A stretch of DNA of 64,000 nt from Bacteroidota bacterium (GTDB lineage Bacteria > Bacteroidota > Bacteroidia > AKYH767-A > OLB10), in the NCBI GenBank assembly GCA_016713445.1, contig JADJPB010000009.1, positions 1 through 64,000 of the forward strand, written 5' to 3'. The stretch's first letter is position 1. Each line of letters begins with the position of its first letter. The notes beneath the pieces were generated by a model, which had not been told where the DNA came from, did no database searches, and saw nothing but the letters and a program-made list of their open reading frames with translations. Of the stretch, positions 1 through 7,284 are shown one piece after another. Position numbers and translations under genes: made by a program.

Positions 1-204
1 AGAAATTGATGTTCCTTCACTTTCCTTTTCACAACTAAGAAAGAATGTGCATGAAATAAAAAAATAAAGTAATTACAATTATTTTCATGATGAATTAAAA
101 TTAGTTGACAGTTTTGATTTAAAAGCGATTTAAAGATAGACAAAATTAAACTTTGGATTTAATTTTTGTTTTAATTTATAAGTGTATTCTAATTATTATT
201 GAAA

Positions 205-238
205 AAAAAGGCTGCTAATTTTGATTAACAGCCTTTTT
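205..238 (-). terminator. Rho-independent terminator of the DUF5011-type lipoprotein gene
   Basis: A 10-bp perfect stem (205-214 with 229-238) encloses a 14-nt loop. It is flanked by A and T runs on both sides, so it could work in both directions. It lies 19 bases past the stop codon of the minus-strand lipoprotein gene. Confidence 0.8.
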
Positions 239-256
239 ACTAATTATAAATTTTGA

Positions 257-943
257 TTAGTTACGGGTATAAATTGCACGACAAGCTGCAGTTGCTACAG
301 GTGTTGCTGAATTGTTTTTGTCATTATAATTAAGAATAAATCCATTCAATGTAACATTCCCAGTGCCATCAAAATCATGATTTTCTGGATTAGGCATACC
401 GATACCTGTTGTCATTTGAGTAGGTAAAGTAATAACTCCGTTTCCAGCCACTGTTGCGGTAATTCCAGTATTATTAGTGTAATTAGCAAACTTAGCGAAA
501 GCGATAGTGGTTCCTCCAGATGCACTAGTTGCAGTTACAGTTTCTTGATAGGGAGGAAAACCAACTGCAGCGGCTCCAGTTCCACATGTATCATTCACAG
601 TATAAACTTTAGCTAATGCATTATTAGTTGCATAAACAACCACTTCACGAATAGCATCCGCAGGATTACCAGCAGCATCGCTTACTGAATAGTACACATT
701 ATACGTACCTGGTAATCTATTTTCAATTTCACTTGGATCTACACTAATTGAACTTGAGATATCTCCATCTTCATTATCATCTGCAGTTGCGCCTGGTTCT
801 GTATAAGTATCAAGCATTTCTAATTGTAATGGATTACTTCCAAGTAATGTAATGATCGGAGCCTCAGTGTCATCCTTGCTACATCCGATAATAAATAGTG
901 AAGAAACAGCAACGCAAGCTGCTAGAGCAATTGATTTTTTCAT
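257..943 (-). CDS. Secreted lipoprotein with one bacterial Ig-like (DUF5011-type) domain
   Basis: The 228-residue protein opens with a lipoprotein signal peptide (MKKS, a hydrophobic core, then the lipobox FIIGC with Cys at about residue 21). It should therefore be lipid-anchored on the periplasmic or surface side. Residues about 28-105 form an Ig-like fold of the DUF5011 kind, recognisable from the DTYTEPGATADDNEDG and YNVYYSVSDAAGNPA motifs. The remaining 120 residues have four cysteines in total past the lipobox region and look like a beta-rich domain I do not recognise. It stands alone, with its own promoter at 973-1005 and terminator at 205-238. DUF5011 domains occur in many surface proteins and do not define a function. 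The reading frame is intact. Confidence 0.8.
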   Translation of the reverse strand: MKKSIALAACVAVSSLFIIGCSKDDTEAPIITLLGSNPLQLEMLDTYTEPGATADDNEDGDISSSISVDPSEIENRLPGTYNVYYSVSDAAGNPADAIREVVVYATNNALAKVYTVNDTCGTGAAAVGFPPYQETVTATSASGGTTIAFAKFANYTNNTGITATVAGNGVITLPTQMTTGIGMPNPENHDFDGTGNVTLNGFILNYNDKNNSATPVATAACRAIYTRN

Positions 944-972
944 GATTTGTTTAGATTTCTTTTATTTAAGTG

Positions 973-1005
973 CAAAAGTAAGTAAAAAGGAAGTCTTTGT
1001 TCAAA
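973..1005 (-). promoter_or_regulatory. Bacteroidota promoter for the lipoprotein gene at 257-943
   Basis: Read on the minus strand, -7 box TACTTTTG (973-980) lies 21 nt from a -33 TTTG (1002-1005). This matches the Bacteroidota housekeeping pattern TTG-N~20-TAnnTTTG. The start codon is 30 bases downstream. Confidence 0.65.
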
Positions 1006-1010
1006 ATATT

Positions 1011-1042
1011 TTGTCCGTAAAGTTTTTAAATCTATACATTTG
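1011..1042 (+). promoter_or_regulatory. Bacteroidota promoter for the two-lipoprotein operon
   Basis: A -33 TTG (1011-1013), a 21-nt spacer and -7 TACATTTG (1035-1042) precede the ATG at 1067. The element is interleaved with the divergent minus-strand promoter at 973-1005, so the two genes share a promoter region of about 120 bp. Confidence 0.65.
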
Positions 1043-1066
1043 TGCCATCAAACTAAAAACCAAACC

Positions 1067-1423
1067 ATGAAAAAGTTCGCTTATCTATTAGGAACAGTGG
1101 CTATTAGCCTTGTTGTATCTTGCGGTCCTAGCGCAGAAGAAAAGGCTGCTGCCGAGAAACATATTGCAGATTCAATTGCTGCAGTGGAAGAAGCCCGCAT
1201 TCAAGACAGTTTAATGATGGTGGAAACTGCTCGCCAAGACAGTTTAAATGCTGTGGCTCAGGCTGCTGCAGATTCATTGCGCAACCTAGCTATTGCTGAT
1301 TCTATTGCTGCCGCTTCTAAAAAAGCAAATGCGCCTAAGCCAAAGCCAAAGAAAACTCAAGAACAAATTAAAATTGAGAAAGAAATTAAGGAGGTTAAAG
1401 ACGCTACTCGTGGTCGCGGATAA
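1067..1423 (+). CDS. Alanine-rich small lipoprotein with DS-containing helical repeats
   Basis: The start ATG at 1067 gives MKKFAYLLG, a hydrophobic segment and the lipobox VVSC at residues 15-18. The in-frame ATG 27 bases earlier would spoil the signal peptide. After the Cys the sequence GPSAEEK leads into a charged Ala-rich stretch with recurring (I/A)ADS(I/L) and QDSL motifs, probably a long helix or coiled coil, and a Lys/Pro-rich tail. The protein is 118 residues. The next gene, 41 bases downstream, is a shorter paralogue sharing CGPSAEEK after the signal peptide. I recognise no functional domain; an envelope-associated helical lipoprotein is an inference from composition. Confidence 0.7.
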   Translation: MKKFAYLLGTVAISLVVSCGPSAEEKAAAEKHIADSIAAVEEARIQDSLMMVETARQDSLNAVAQAAADSLRNLAIADSIAAASKKANAPKPKPKKTQEQIKIEKEIKEVKDATRGRG

Positions 1424-1464
1424 TCCAATTTGAATAAAATCTAACAATCCTAAAACCATAAATC

Positions 1465-1689
1465 ATGTCTAAATATCTTGTATTATTAACTTTTATCGGC
1501 TTAAGTTTCGTTGTTGCTTGTGGACCAAGTGCCGAAGAAAAGCAAGCTGAAGAAATGCGTTATAACGACTCTGTCAATGCAGCGGAAGCAGCATTAATAG
1601 CAGCAGAAGAAGCGGCAATTTTAGCCGCACAAGCGGATTCTGCAATGTTGTTGGATACTACAATCGTAGCTGACACTACTGCAAAGTAA
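1465..1689 (+). CDS. Small alanine-rich lipoprotein, paralogue of the preceding gene
   Basis: This 74-residue protein has a signal peptide ending in the lipobox VVAC (Cys at residue 19), followed by GPSAEEK exactly as in the upstream gene. Ala/Glu-rich helix follows, with the DS motifs NDSV and ADSA, and a Thr/Asp tail (DTTIVADTTAK). It lacks the Lys/Pro-rich tail of its neighbour. The shared N-terminus, shared composition and 41-base spacing suggest a tandem duplication transcribed from the promoter at 1011-1042. A strong terminator follows at 1706-1735. Function is unknown. Confidence 0.7.
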   Translation: MSKYLVLLTFIGLSFVVACGPSAEEKQAEEMRYNDSVNAAEAALIAAEEAAILAAQADSAMLLDTTIVADTTAK

Positions 1690-1705
1690 TTATTATTTTA
1701 TTTGG

Positions 1706-1735
1706 AAAGGAGGTAACAGGAATGTTACCTCCTTT
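1706..1735 (+). terminator. Rho-independent terminator after the lipoprotein pair
   Basis: A 12-bp perfect stem (1706-1717 with 1724-1735) with a 6-nt loop is followed by a T-rich run to about 1744. It lies 16 bases past the stop at 1689. Confidence 0.85.
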
Positions 1736-1912
1736 TATTTTTTAAAGAGGGTGTAGTCAGCAATAATTAAAAATATACTGCTAGAGAAAAACTTTTTTTA
1801 TTTACATTTCTATTATAAATAGTAAGTTGAAGGACTTGAATTCACTTGAGGCAATTATTTAATAAATCACCTTGAGTCAAGGAATCACGTGATATCGCTA
1901 CTGTTGATTTTT

Positions 1913-2724
1913 TTATTTTGCGATTAAGTCAAAATGACAATTGTTGAAAGAATAGGATGCTGTAATGATCTCACCATTCTCAGCATTTGAAAAAGAGTCA
2001 TAGCCTATCTCAATTAAAAGCTCAACGATTTCTTTTGCACTATTTTTATTTACTTTTAAGTAGTTATCATCTAATTCAATAAATAAAATAGGTTTCGTTT
2101 TTAATGTTTTTTTGCACCCAACAATACGGAATATTCGAAACCTTCAACATCAATTTTAATAAAATCAACTTTGTCAATGTTTTTGCTTTTAAGATGTCAT
2201 CTAGAATATCAACTTCAATCATTTTGTAAGGGAATTCGGTTTCATGCATTAAAATTCTATTCATTCCCGGATTGCCTTCTTCTACCTCGTAAAGTTTAAA
2301 GGAGGCTCTTTGGGTACCTAGCCCAAGATTGATTACCTTTATGTTTTGAAATGGATTGATGCTAATATTCTCAAGCTCTTTCTTGAAAGTGTCAGGGTGA
2401 GGTTCAAATGAAAGAATTTTTGCCGTTGGATTAATACTTGCATAAAAGAGTGCTGAATTGCCGATGTTTCCTCCGATATCAAGAATTACTTTTGCTTCTT
2501 TTATTTGTGTTAGTATGGAATTATAATATGGCATTTCTAAATTGTAATAGATAGAATGATCCACTACATTACTAATGTCGAGGATATAATTGATTCCACT
2601 ACGTCTTGCCATTTTAATTGTTCCCTTTCTAAACAAATAATTAGGAGGCACCATTTTTTTTAATAATGGAAGAATCCAAATTTAGGCTAGCATAAAGTAA
2701 TAATTGATCGAAGAAAGGAAGCAT
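1913..2724 (-). CDS. FkbM-family SAM-dependent methyltransferase (frameshifted three times)
   Basis: The longest open piece (2076-2654) carries the FkbM methyltransferase core: VILDIGGNIGNSALFYA (SAM-binding loop) and ILSFEPHP. The family's C-terminal signature continues in another frame as VDFIKIDVEGFEYSVLLGAK and then, after a second shift, KPILFIELDDNYLKVN, ending at a stop at 1913-1915. Upstream, ATG 2722-2724 opens MLPFFDQLLLYASLNLD, which joins the main piece if the A8 run at 2654-2661 is read as A7. The other breaks are an A5 near 2190 (needs A6) and an A7 near 2111 (needs A8). The repaired protein is about 270 residues, normal for the family. FkbM enzymes O-methylate sugars or other metabolites; the acceptor is unknown. 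It stands outside the capsule locus. Confidence 0.7.
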
Positions 2725-2841
2725 GAAAATACGTCGAAAAATGTTTAAGACTTTTGTTTTCGATGATATTGTTAAATGATACTTCAACATGCCTTTGCGT
2801 ATTGCTGCAACAAAGTAAAGAAATTTTAATTTGATGTATAG

Positions 2842-4199
2842 CTACAGAATATGCCCGGCTAAATTCGCAAGTGCACTACGTTCTCCTTTTTCTAAGGTGA
2901 TGTGGCTATAGAGCGCCTGGTCTTGCATTTTGTCGATTAAGGTGCTTAAACCATTGCTGTGTGAATCGAGATAAGGGTATCGATTTGGAAGATATCGCCT
3001 GTAAATATTATTTTGGTTCCTTCCCCAGCTCTAGTAATAATGGTTTTTACTTCGTGTGGAGTGAGGTTTTGGGCTTCGTCAATGATGAAACAGATATTGC
3101 TTAAACTGCGACCACGAATGTAGGCCAGCGGAGTAATATGCAATTTTTCATGCTCTACCATTTCGTTGATCTTATGGTACTCTTTATCAGTTTCCTTATA
3201 AAGACTTTGAATGAATTTTAAATTATCCCAAAGTGGCTCCATGTAAGGATTGATTTTTGATTTGATATCTCCCGGTAAGTATCCAATATCTTTATTGCTT
3301 AAGGGTACAATAGGACGGGCTAAATAAATCTGACGATACTTGCTTTTTTGTTCAAGAGCAGAAGCTAATGCCAGAAGTGTTTTTCCGGTTCCGGCAACAC
3401 CCATAACAGTTGACAATAATACATTTGGGTTAAGAATAGAGTGAATCGCAAACGCCTGTTCAGCGTTTCGGGGACGTATTCCTGCAACGGGTTCTTTGTG
3501 AATTTTTTCAATGCGATCGGAGGTAGGATTATACCAAGCAAGCGCTGATGAAGTTTCTGCTTTACTTTTTAAGATGAAGTAATGATTTGAAACGGGTTTG
3601 GTTTTTACGATATCTTTCCAGTCACACCATCCATTTTGGTACAGCTGATCAATTACTTTTTTACTGACATTTTCAATGGCTGACTTCCCTGTATACAGAT
3701 CTTGTACATCCTTAACTTTTCCCGTTTCATAATCTTCAGAGTCTAAATTAAGTGACCTTGCTTTTAAACGAAGATTAATGTCTTTGCTAATAAGAGTAAC
3801 CATCCGATTAGGATAAGCTTCTTTCAAACTCAAAGCAGAGTTAATGATATGATGATCTGCCTTCTTTTCTCCAAAAATCTGATTGGCATCGATAGTGCTG
3901 TTTCTTTCGTTCATCAGCACTTTAAACTTACCCTTTGTCGGACCATTTAAAGGGATCCAATCTTGGAGAGAAAAACTAGCTGATAGTTTGTCGATTGATC
4001 GAATAAACTCTCTAGCTTCAAAGTTGATGACATCGTTTCCTTTTTTAAATCGATCTATTTCCTCTAAAACGGTAATTGGAATAGCGACATCATGTTCTTT
4101 GAAGTTAAAGAAAGCGTTGTGATCAAATAGTATTGCGGATGTGTCTAGTACGAAGATTTTTCTCTCAGTTGATTTAGTTTTAAGGGAAGCTCTAGGCAT
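2842..4199 (-). CDS. phoH: PIN-PhoH family ATPase (C-terminal frameshift)
   Basis: The protein combines an N-terminal PIN nuclease-like domain (residues about 14-150, starting FVLDTSAILFD with its acidic residues) and a C-terminal PhoH ATPase. The latter shows Walker A GVAGTGKT near residue 270 and Walker B FIIDEAQN, followed by IIFTGDIFQID. PIN-PhoH proteins are linked to RNA unwinding and cleavage. The open frame runs off at 2946, but the family C-terminus (TPYLDSHSNGLSTLIDKMQD onward to LAGHIL and a stop at 2842-2844) is present in the next frame. Adding one base to the G/C triplet at 2975-2977 restores a protein of about 452 residues, the usual length. Start ATG at 4197-4199. It looks monocistronic. 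Confidence 0.85.
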
Positions 4200-4471
4200 A
4201 TAATGAGGGTTTGTTTCAGTTAGAGGAGTTGTTCAGAACGAGGTGTTTCTAAAATGCCAACCTAATCATAAATAGATTTAAAAGAATAATCTATTTTATA
4301 AGTAGCATTGACATTACTTCGAATTTAACGGAGAAAAGAACCTTAAGTCAATTGGAAAAGTAAAAGTTAATCTACAGGCTGGTGTTGATAAGTAAAAGGG
4401 AGTTTTCGTTTGATAAAAAATCTAAACAGTTGATCGAATAAAGATTAGTAGGCTGATAAATTTATCGGAAA

Positions 4472-5120
4472 TTAAAACCATCCACTATTAAAAGCATATT
4501 TGATTAAGCCTACAACATTCTTGGCGCCAGTTTTTGTAAGTAAGGATTTTCGATACGAGTTCACCGTATGCTCGCTTAATTTTAGTCTTTCGGCAATTTC
4601 TGCCGAACTAAATTCTTCAAAAATGAGTTTGATGATATGCTTCTCCCGTTCATGTAATTCTTCGAACTTCACCGCGTTATTCTTCGTCATAAATTCGGAC
4701 GAACGCTGTAACATTTTTCCCACTAATTCTGAAGAGAAAAACATTTTTCCTGCGTGAACATTTCTAATGGAAGCATCTAATTCAGGCTTACCAATATTTT
4801 TAGTGAGATATCCTTTTGCTCCCAAGTCTCAACATTTGTTCGATGGTCCATTTGTCTTCAAATGAACTGATCCCAATTATTTTTAAGTCTGGATGTTTTT
4901 CTAATATCAATTTCGAACATTCTAATCCATCCATTTCTGGCATGTTTATATCCATCAAAATAATATCTAAGGATTCCTTTTCAATGAGTTGTAAAGCTTC
5001 TTTTCCACTTCCAGCTTCAAAAATTGTTTTGTTGAAATCGCAAGAATAAAGTGCATTAACCAATCCTTGACGGAAAAGAGGATGGTCATCCACAATTAAT
5101 ATTGAAATAGAATCTTTCAT
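4472..5120 (-). CDS. LuxR/NarL-type response regulator (one frameshift)
   Basis: Residues 1-120 form a receiver domain, with ILIVDDHPLFRQG at the start and the phosphoacceptor Asp in IILMDINMPEMDG. The C-terminal 65 residues are a LuxR-type helix-turn-helix (LHEREKHIIKLI, SSAEIAERLKLSEHTVNSY). The receiver is open at 4800-5120 and the rest at 4472-4825. They join as LRLGAKGYLTKN if the G3 at 4821-4823 is read as G2, giving about 215 residues. The gene starts 6 bases after the histidine kinase stop, so the two form a cognate two-component pair. The iterated repeats at 6881-6963, upstream of the operon promoter, are a candidate binding site for it (inference). Confidence 0.85.
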
Positions 5121-5126
5121 ATAGAT

Positions 5127-5876
5127 TTACTTTATCAAAGGTATGATAATTCGTAATTCAAATCCTTGGCTTGAACTGATGTTCATAGAAGATTCTGGAT
5201 GTAAATGGGCAATTCTTGTTTTTATATTATTTAGTCCAATTCCATCCGAGGATTTATTTTCATTCATTCCAATTCCATTGTCTAGATAGGTTAATAATAG
5301 CTGCTGCTCTATTCTTTGAATATCTAATTCGATTTTACTGGCACTTGAATGTTTTAAAGTGTTGTTCACTAATTCTTGTACAATTCTAAAAATATTAAGT
5401 TCCAATTTATAGGGGAGACGTAACTCCATTCCTTGCAAGGTAAGTTGAAATTTCTTTTTGTATAAACTTTCCGTATTATATTGAAGTTTGTCAAGCTCAT
5501 AATTTAATCCCGATCGGACAAGATCTCTAGGTACAAGATCTCTCGAAATACTGCGTACATCTTGACGTACTTCTTCAATTAATGTACGGATATGTTCGGT
5601 CTTTGATTGAAATTTAAGGTCTATTTCAGAAGATAAAGTTTCGGTCTCTAAACTTAATGCCGAAATTTTGGCTCCTAAACCATCGTGTAATTCTAAAGCT
5701 AATCGTTCACGTTCATCTTCCTGAGCTTTCAACATCGCTTCGAGTAAATCCGCATTTCTATTGATATTTATAACATTGTTTTTATAAATAAGATACAATA
5801 AAAATAATACCAACGTAACAAAAGTGAGCGCTAGTATGAAGATGAGGAGAGTGATATTGGTCGAATCGGTAGGCAA
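5127..5876 (-). CDS. NarL-type sensor histidine kinase (HisKA_3)
   Basis: The protein has one N-terminal membrane segment (about residues 8-31), a HisKA_3 dimerisation domain with the phospho-His in ALELHDGLGAK, and a HATPase_c domain with the N box IVQELVNNTLKH and the G motifs LDNGIG and GIGLNNI. At 249 residues it fits the short Bacteroidota kinases that phosphorylate LuxR-type regulators. The first possible start is TTG at 5874-5876, with no ATG ahead of the membrane segment. The frame is also open further upstream and overlaps the membrane protein gene by 46 bases. A single missing A at the AAAA run near 5893 would fuse both into one kinase of about 436 residues, so the true N-terminus is uncertain. 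Confidence 0.85.
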   Translation of the reverse strand: MPTDSTNITLLIFILALTFVTLVLFLLYLIYKNNVININRNADLLEAMLKAQEDERERLALELHDGLGAKISALSLETETLSSEIDLKFQSKTEHIRTLIEEVRQDVRSISRDLVPRDLVRSGLNYELDKLQYNTESLYKKKFQLTLQGMELRLPYKLELNIFRIVQELVNNTLKHSSASKIELDIQRIEQQLLLTYLDNGIGMNENKSSDGIGLNNIKTRIAHLHPESSMNISSSQGFELRIIIPLIK

Positions 5877-6436
5877 TTTAGAGCTTTTAAGATAAGTAGT
5901 GAGGCAAAGGTATGTAGAGTTAAATGAATAAATTGGAGGTTGATTGGGAAATTACTATCAATATATAATGGGGTTTTTAATAGTTCGTTTACTGCAAGTA
6001 GTACACTAGCTCCCGAACAATAAATTAAATAGGAAGCAGCAATCCAAAATCGAGGTGATCGAAGGATGGAAGTGGTACTTGTATTACTCAGATTTACTAG
6101 ATAAACGGCAATTGCATATACCACAAGTAAGTCTCCAATTAACATACTCCAATTGCTAGGAGTTAACCAGATGGTTTTAAAGATAAAAGTTTCCAATGCC
6201 CAGAAAATTAAAAAGGCAGCGGACAGGTTTCGAAGAATTTTCGAATAAAAAGAAGGGCTGTCCCAACTGCCTATTAAAAGGAGCATCAGAATAGGCTGGA
6301 TTAATATGAAAATGTTATAGGTGATTAAACTGTTTCGAAAGTATGCTATAGTTATTACAGAAATGATTTCAATAAGAAAACTTAATAATTGTAAGTAAAT
6401 TAATAATTCAAGTTTTGCTTGTTTAATAATTTTCAA
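5831..6436 (-). CDS. Multi-pass membrane protein, likely sensor partner or N-terminal part of the histidine kinase
   Basis: About six hydrophobic helices fill this 201-residue frame, for example YNIFILIQPILMLLLIG, FLIFWALETFIFK and LLVVYAIAVYLVNL. There is no recognisable enzymatic motif. The start here is TTG (6434-6436). The last 15 residues after ASLLILKA look like read-through into a wrong frame. The frame of the downstream kinase gives LKSSKLPTDSTN at the same place, a natural loop into the kinase's own membrane helix. Either this is a separate membrane partner of the kinase, an arrangement I believe is common in Bacteroidota, or the sensory part of one longer kinase split by a one-base indel. 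Confidence 0.6.
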   Translation of the reverse strand: MKIIKQAKLELLIYLQLLSFLIEIISVITIAYFRNSLITYNIFILIQPILMLLLIGSWDSPSFYSKILRNLSAAFLIFWALETFIFKTIWLTPSNWSMLIGDLLVVYAIAVYLVNLSNTSTTSILRSPRFWIAASYLIYCSGASVLLAVNELLKTPLYIDSNFPINLQFIHLTLHTFASLLILKALNCLPIRPISLSSSSY

Positions 6437-6501
6437 TTAGCAAAGCCAATAATTACAATTATTGCTGTAATAATTTGAATCAAAAACATCAATGATTTCA
6501 T
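6433..6501 (-). CDS. Possible 22-residue hydrophobic peptide, or N-terminal helix of the next protein
   Basis: ATG at 6499-6501 opens a frame reading MKSLMFLIQIITAIIVIIGFAN and then TGA at 6433-6435. The product would be a single membrane helix. Its stop overlaps the TTG proposed as the start of the membrane protein. Either it is a translationally coupled micropeptide, or a one-base indel has cut off the true ATG start of the membrane protein. The ATG supports the second reading slightly, because the TTG start is otherwise unusual. Confidence 0.3.
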   Translation of the reverse strand: MKSLMFLIQIITAIIVIIGFAN

Positions 6502-6513
6502 CTTGATTTTTTA

Positions 6514-6807
6514 TTATAATGGGCTGTCGAAATCACAAGCGGAAGGGCAAGGAGGAAAGTGGTCCATAACGATTGTTTGAATGTCGTTTCCTTCACTATC
6601 AGTGGCCACGACAACAATGGTTAATTCTCGATCTTCTTTTTCCCCTATATAAACTCTTATCCCATCAGCTCGGTCTTGAGCCATTAATTCAGTTAATTCC
6701 TCTTTGCTAACAAGAAAGGCTCTCTTTGTTCCAGTTGGATTGTTGTTTTTGAATCGTTGTGTTAATTCTATTCCTTCTTCTAATGTAATCTGGTGGTTCG
6801 TTGACAT
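6514..6807 (-). CDS. 97-residue protein of unknown function, first gene of the sensory operon
   Basis: This small soluble protein has no signal peptide. It begins with a helical, Glu/Thr-rich N-terminus (ITLEEGIELTQRFKNNNP). A middle part alternates strand and helix (IRVYIGEKEDRELTIVVVATD). It ends with a Cys/Pro-rich tail (DHFPPCPSACDFDSPL) that could bind a metal or form a disulfide. It is the first gene behind the promoter at 6834-6865, followed by the membrane protein, kinase and regulator genes on the same strand. Leading position and tight linkage suggest it belongs to the signalling unit, for example as its main output or as a modulator. I do not recognise a named family. Confidence 0.7.
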   Translation of the reverse strand: MSTNHQITLEEGIELTQRFKNNNPTGTKRAFLVSKEELTELMAQDRADGIRVYIGEKEDRELTIVVVATDSEGNDIQTIVMDHFPPCPSACDFDSPL

Positions 6808-6833
6808 AAGCGTTAAGTGAGTTAATTAGTTGA

Positions 6834-6865
6834 CAAATGTAAACCTCACTTTTGGTATAAAACAA
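6834..6865 (-). promoter_or_regulatory. Bacteroidota promoter of the sensory operon
   Basis: On the minus strand, -33 TTG (6863-6865), a 21-nt spacer and -7 TACATTTG (6834-6841) lead to the ATG at 6807. The iterated repeats at 6881-6963 start about 15 bases upstream of the -33 element, where an activator would bind. Confidence 0.65.
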
Positions 6866-6880
6866 GGGTTTTTGCATTTT

Positions 6881-6963
6881 CACTACTTTTGTTGAGATTT
6901 TCACTACTTCTAGTATAAGTTTTATACTACTTCTAGTATATGTTTTATACTACTTCTAGTATA
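6881..6963. repeat. Iterated 23-bp direct repeats upstream of the sensory operon promoter
   Basis: The 15-mer ACTACTTCTAGTATA occurs exactly three times, at 6903-6917, 6926-6940 and 6949-6963. The period is 23 bp, about two helical turns. A degenerate fourth copy (CACTACTTTTGTTGAGA) starts at 6881. Each copy contains the interrupted palindrome ACTA-CTTC-TAGT, and neighbouring copies create the hairpin TAGTATAA-GTT-TTATACTA. Position and phasing suggest a multi-site operator for a DNA-binding protein. Confidence 0.7.
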
Positions 6964-7284
6964 TTTTGACTTTTTAGGCCTCGCGATGGCGAATTGGGTT
7001 CATGTTAATTATTGAAATGTTGGTGTTTTCGTCACCAAGCAAATTGGGAAAACCTTTGATTGAATAATAGGAATATAAAAAATAAATCTCTTGTTTTAAG
7101 GGGATGGGAAAATTCTATTTTGTGAAAAGTTTGACCCTAGCCTGCCCCATATGTGCTTAAGTTTATCAATAGAATCCTCTGAGCATTCCTATTTTCAGGT
7201 GTTTTCAACAAATTTTTACATTGATTCTTTATTTTTTCCCGTTATGCCTTCATATTTACTAAATTTGCAGAGCTTAAATAGAAC
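6964..7284. other. Intergenic region between the sensory operon and the BatA gene
   Basis: No gene is seen in these 321 bases. The only signal is a -7-like TAAATTTG at 7260-7267, 17 bases before the GTG start of the BatA-type gene, without a convincing -33 TTG at the normal distance. Confidence 0.4.

Noticed and set aside
852..1070. 72-residue plus-strand frame across the divergent promoter region
   Set aside because: It is antisense to the lipoprotein signal peptide and spans both good promoters.
4472..5120. Programmed frameshifting as a regulatory device in the response regulator
   Set aside because: The same kind of break occurs in about twenty unrelated genes, at simple homopolymers in both directions, so a shared technical cause is more likely.
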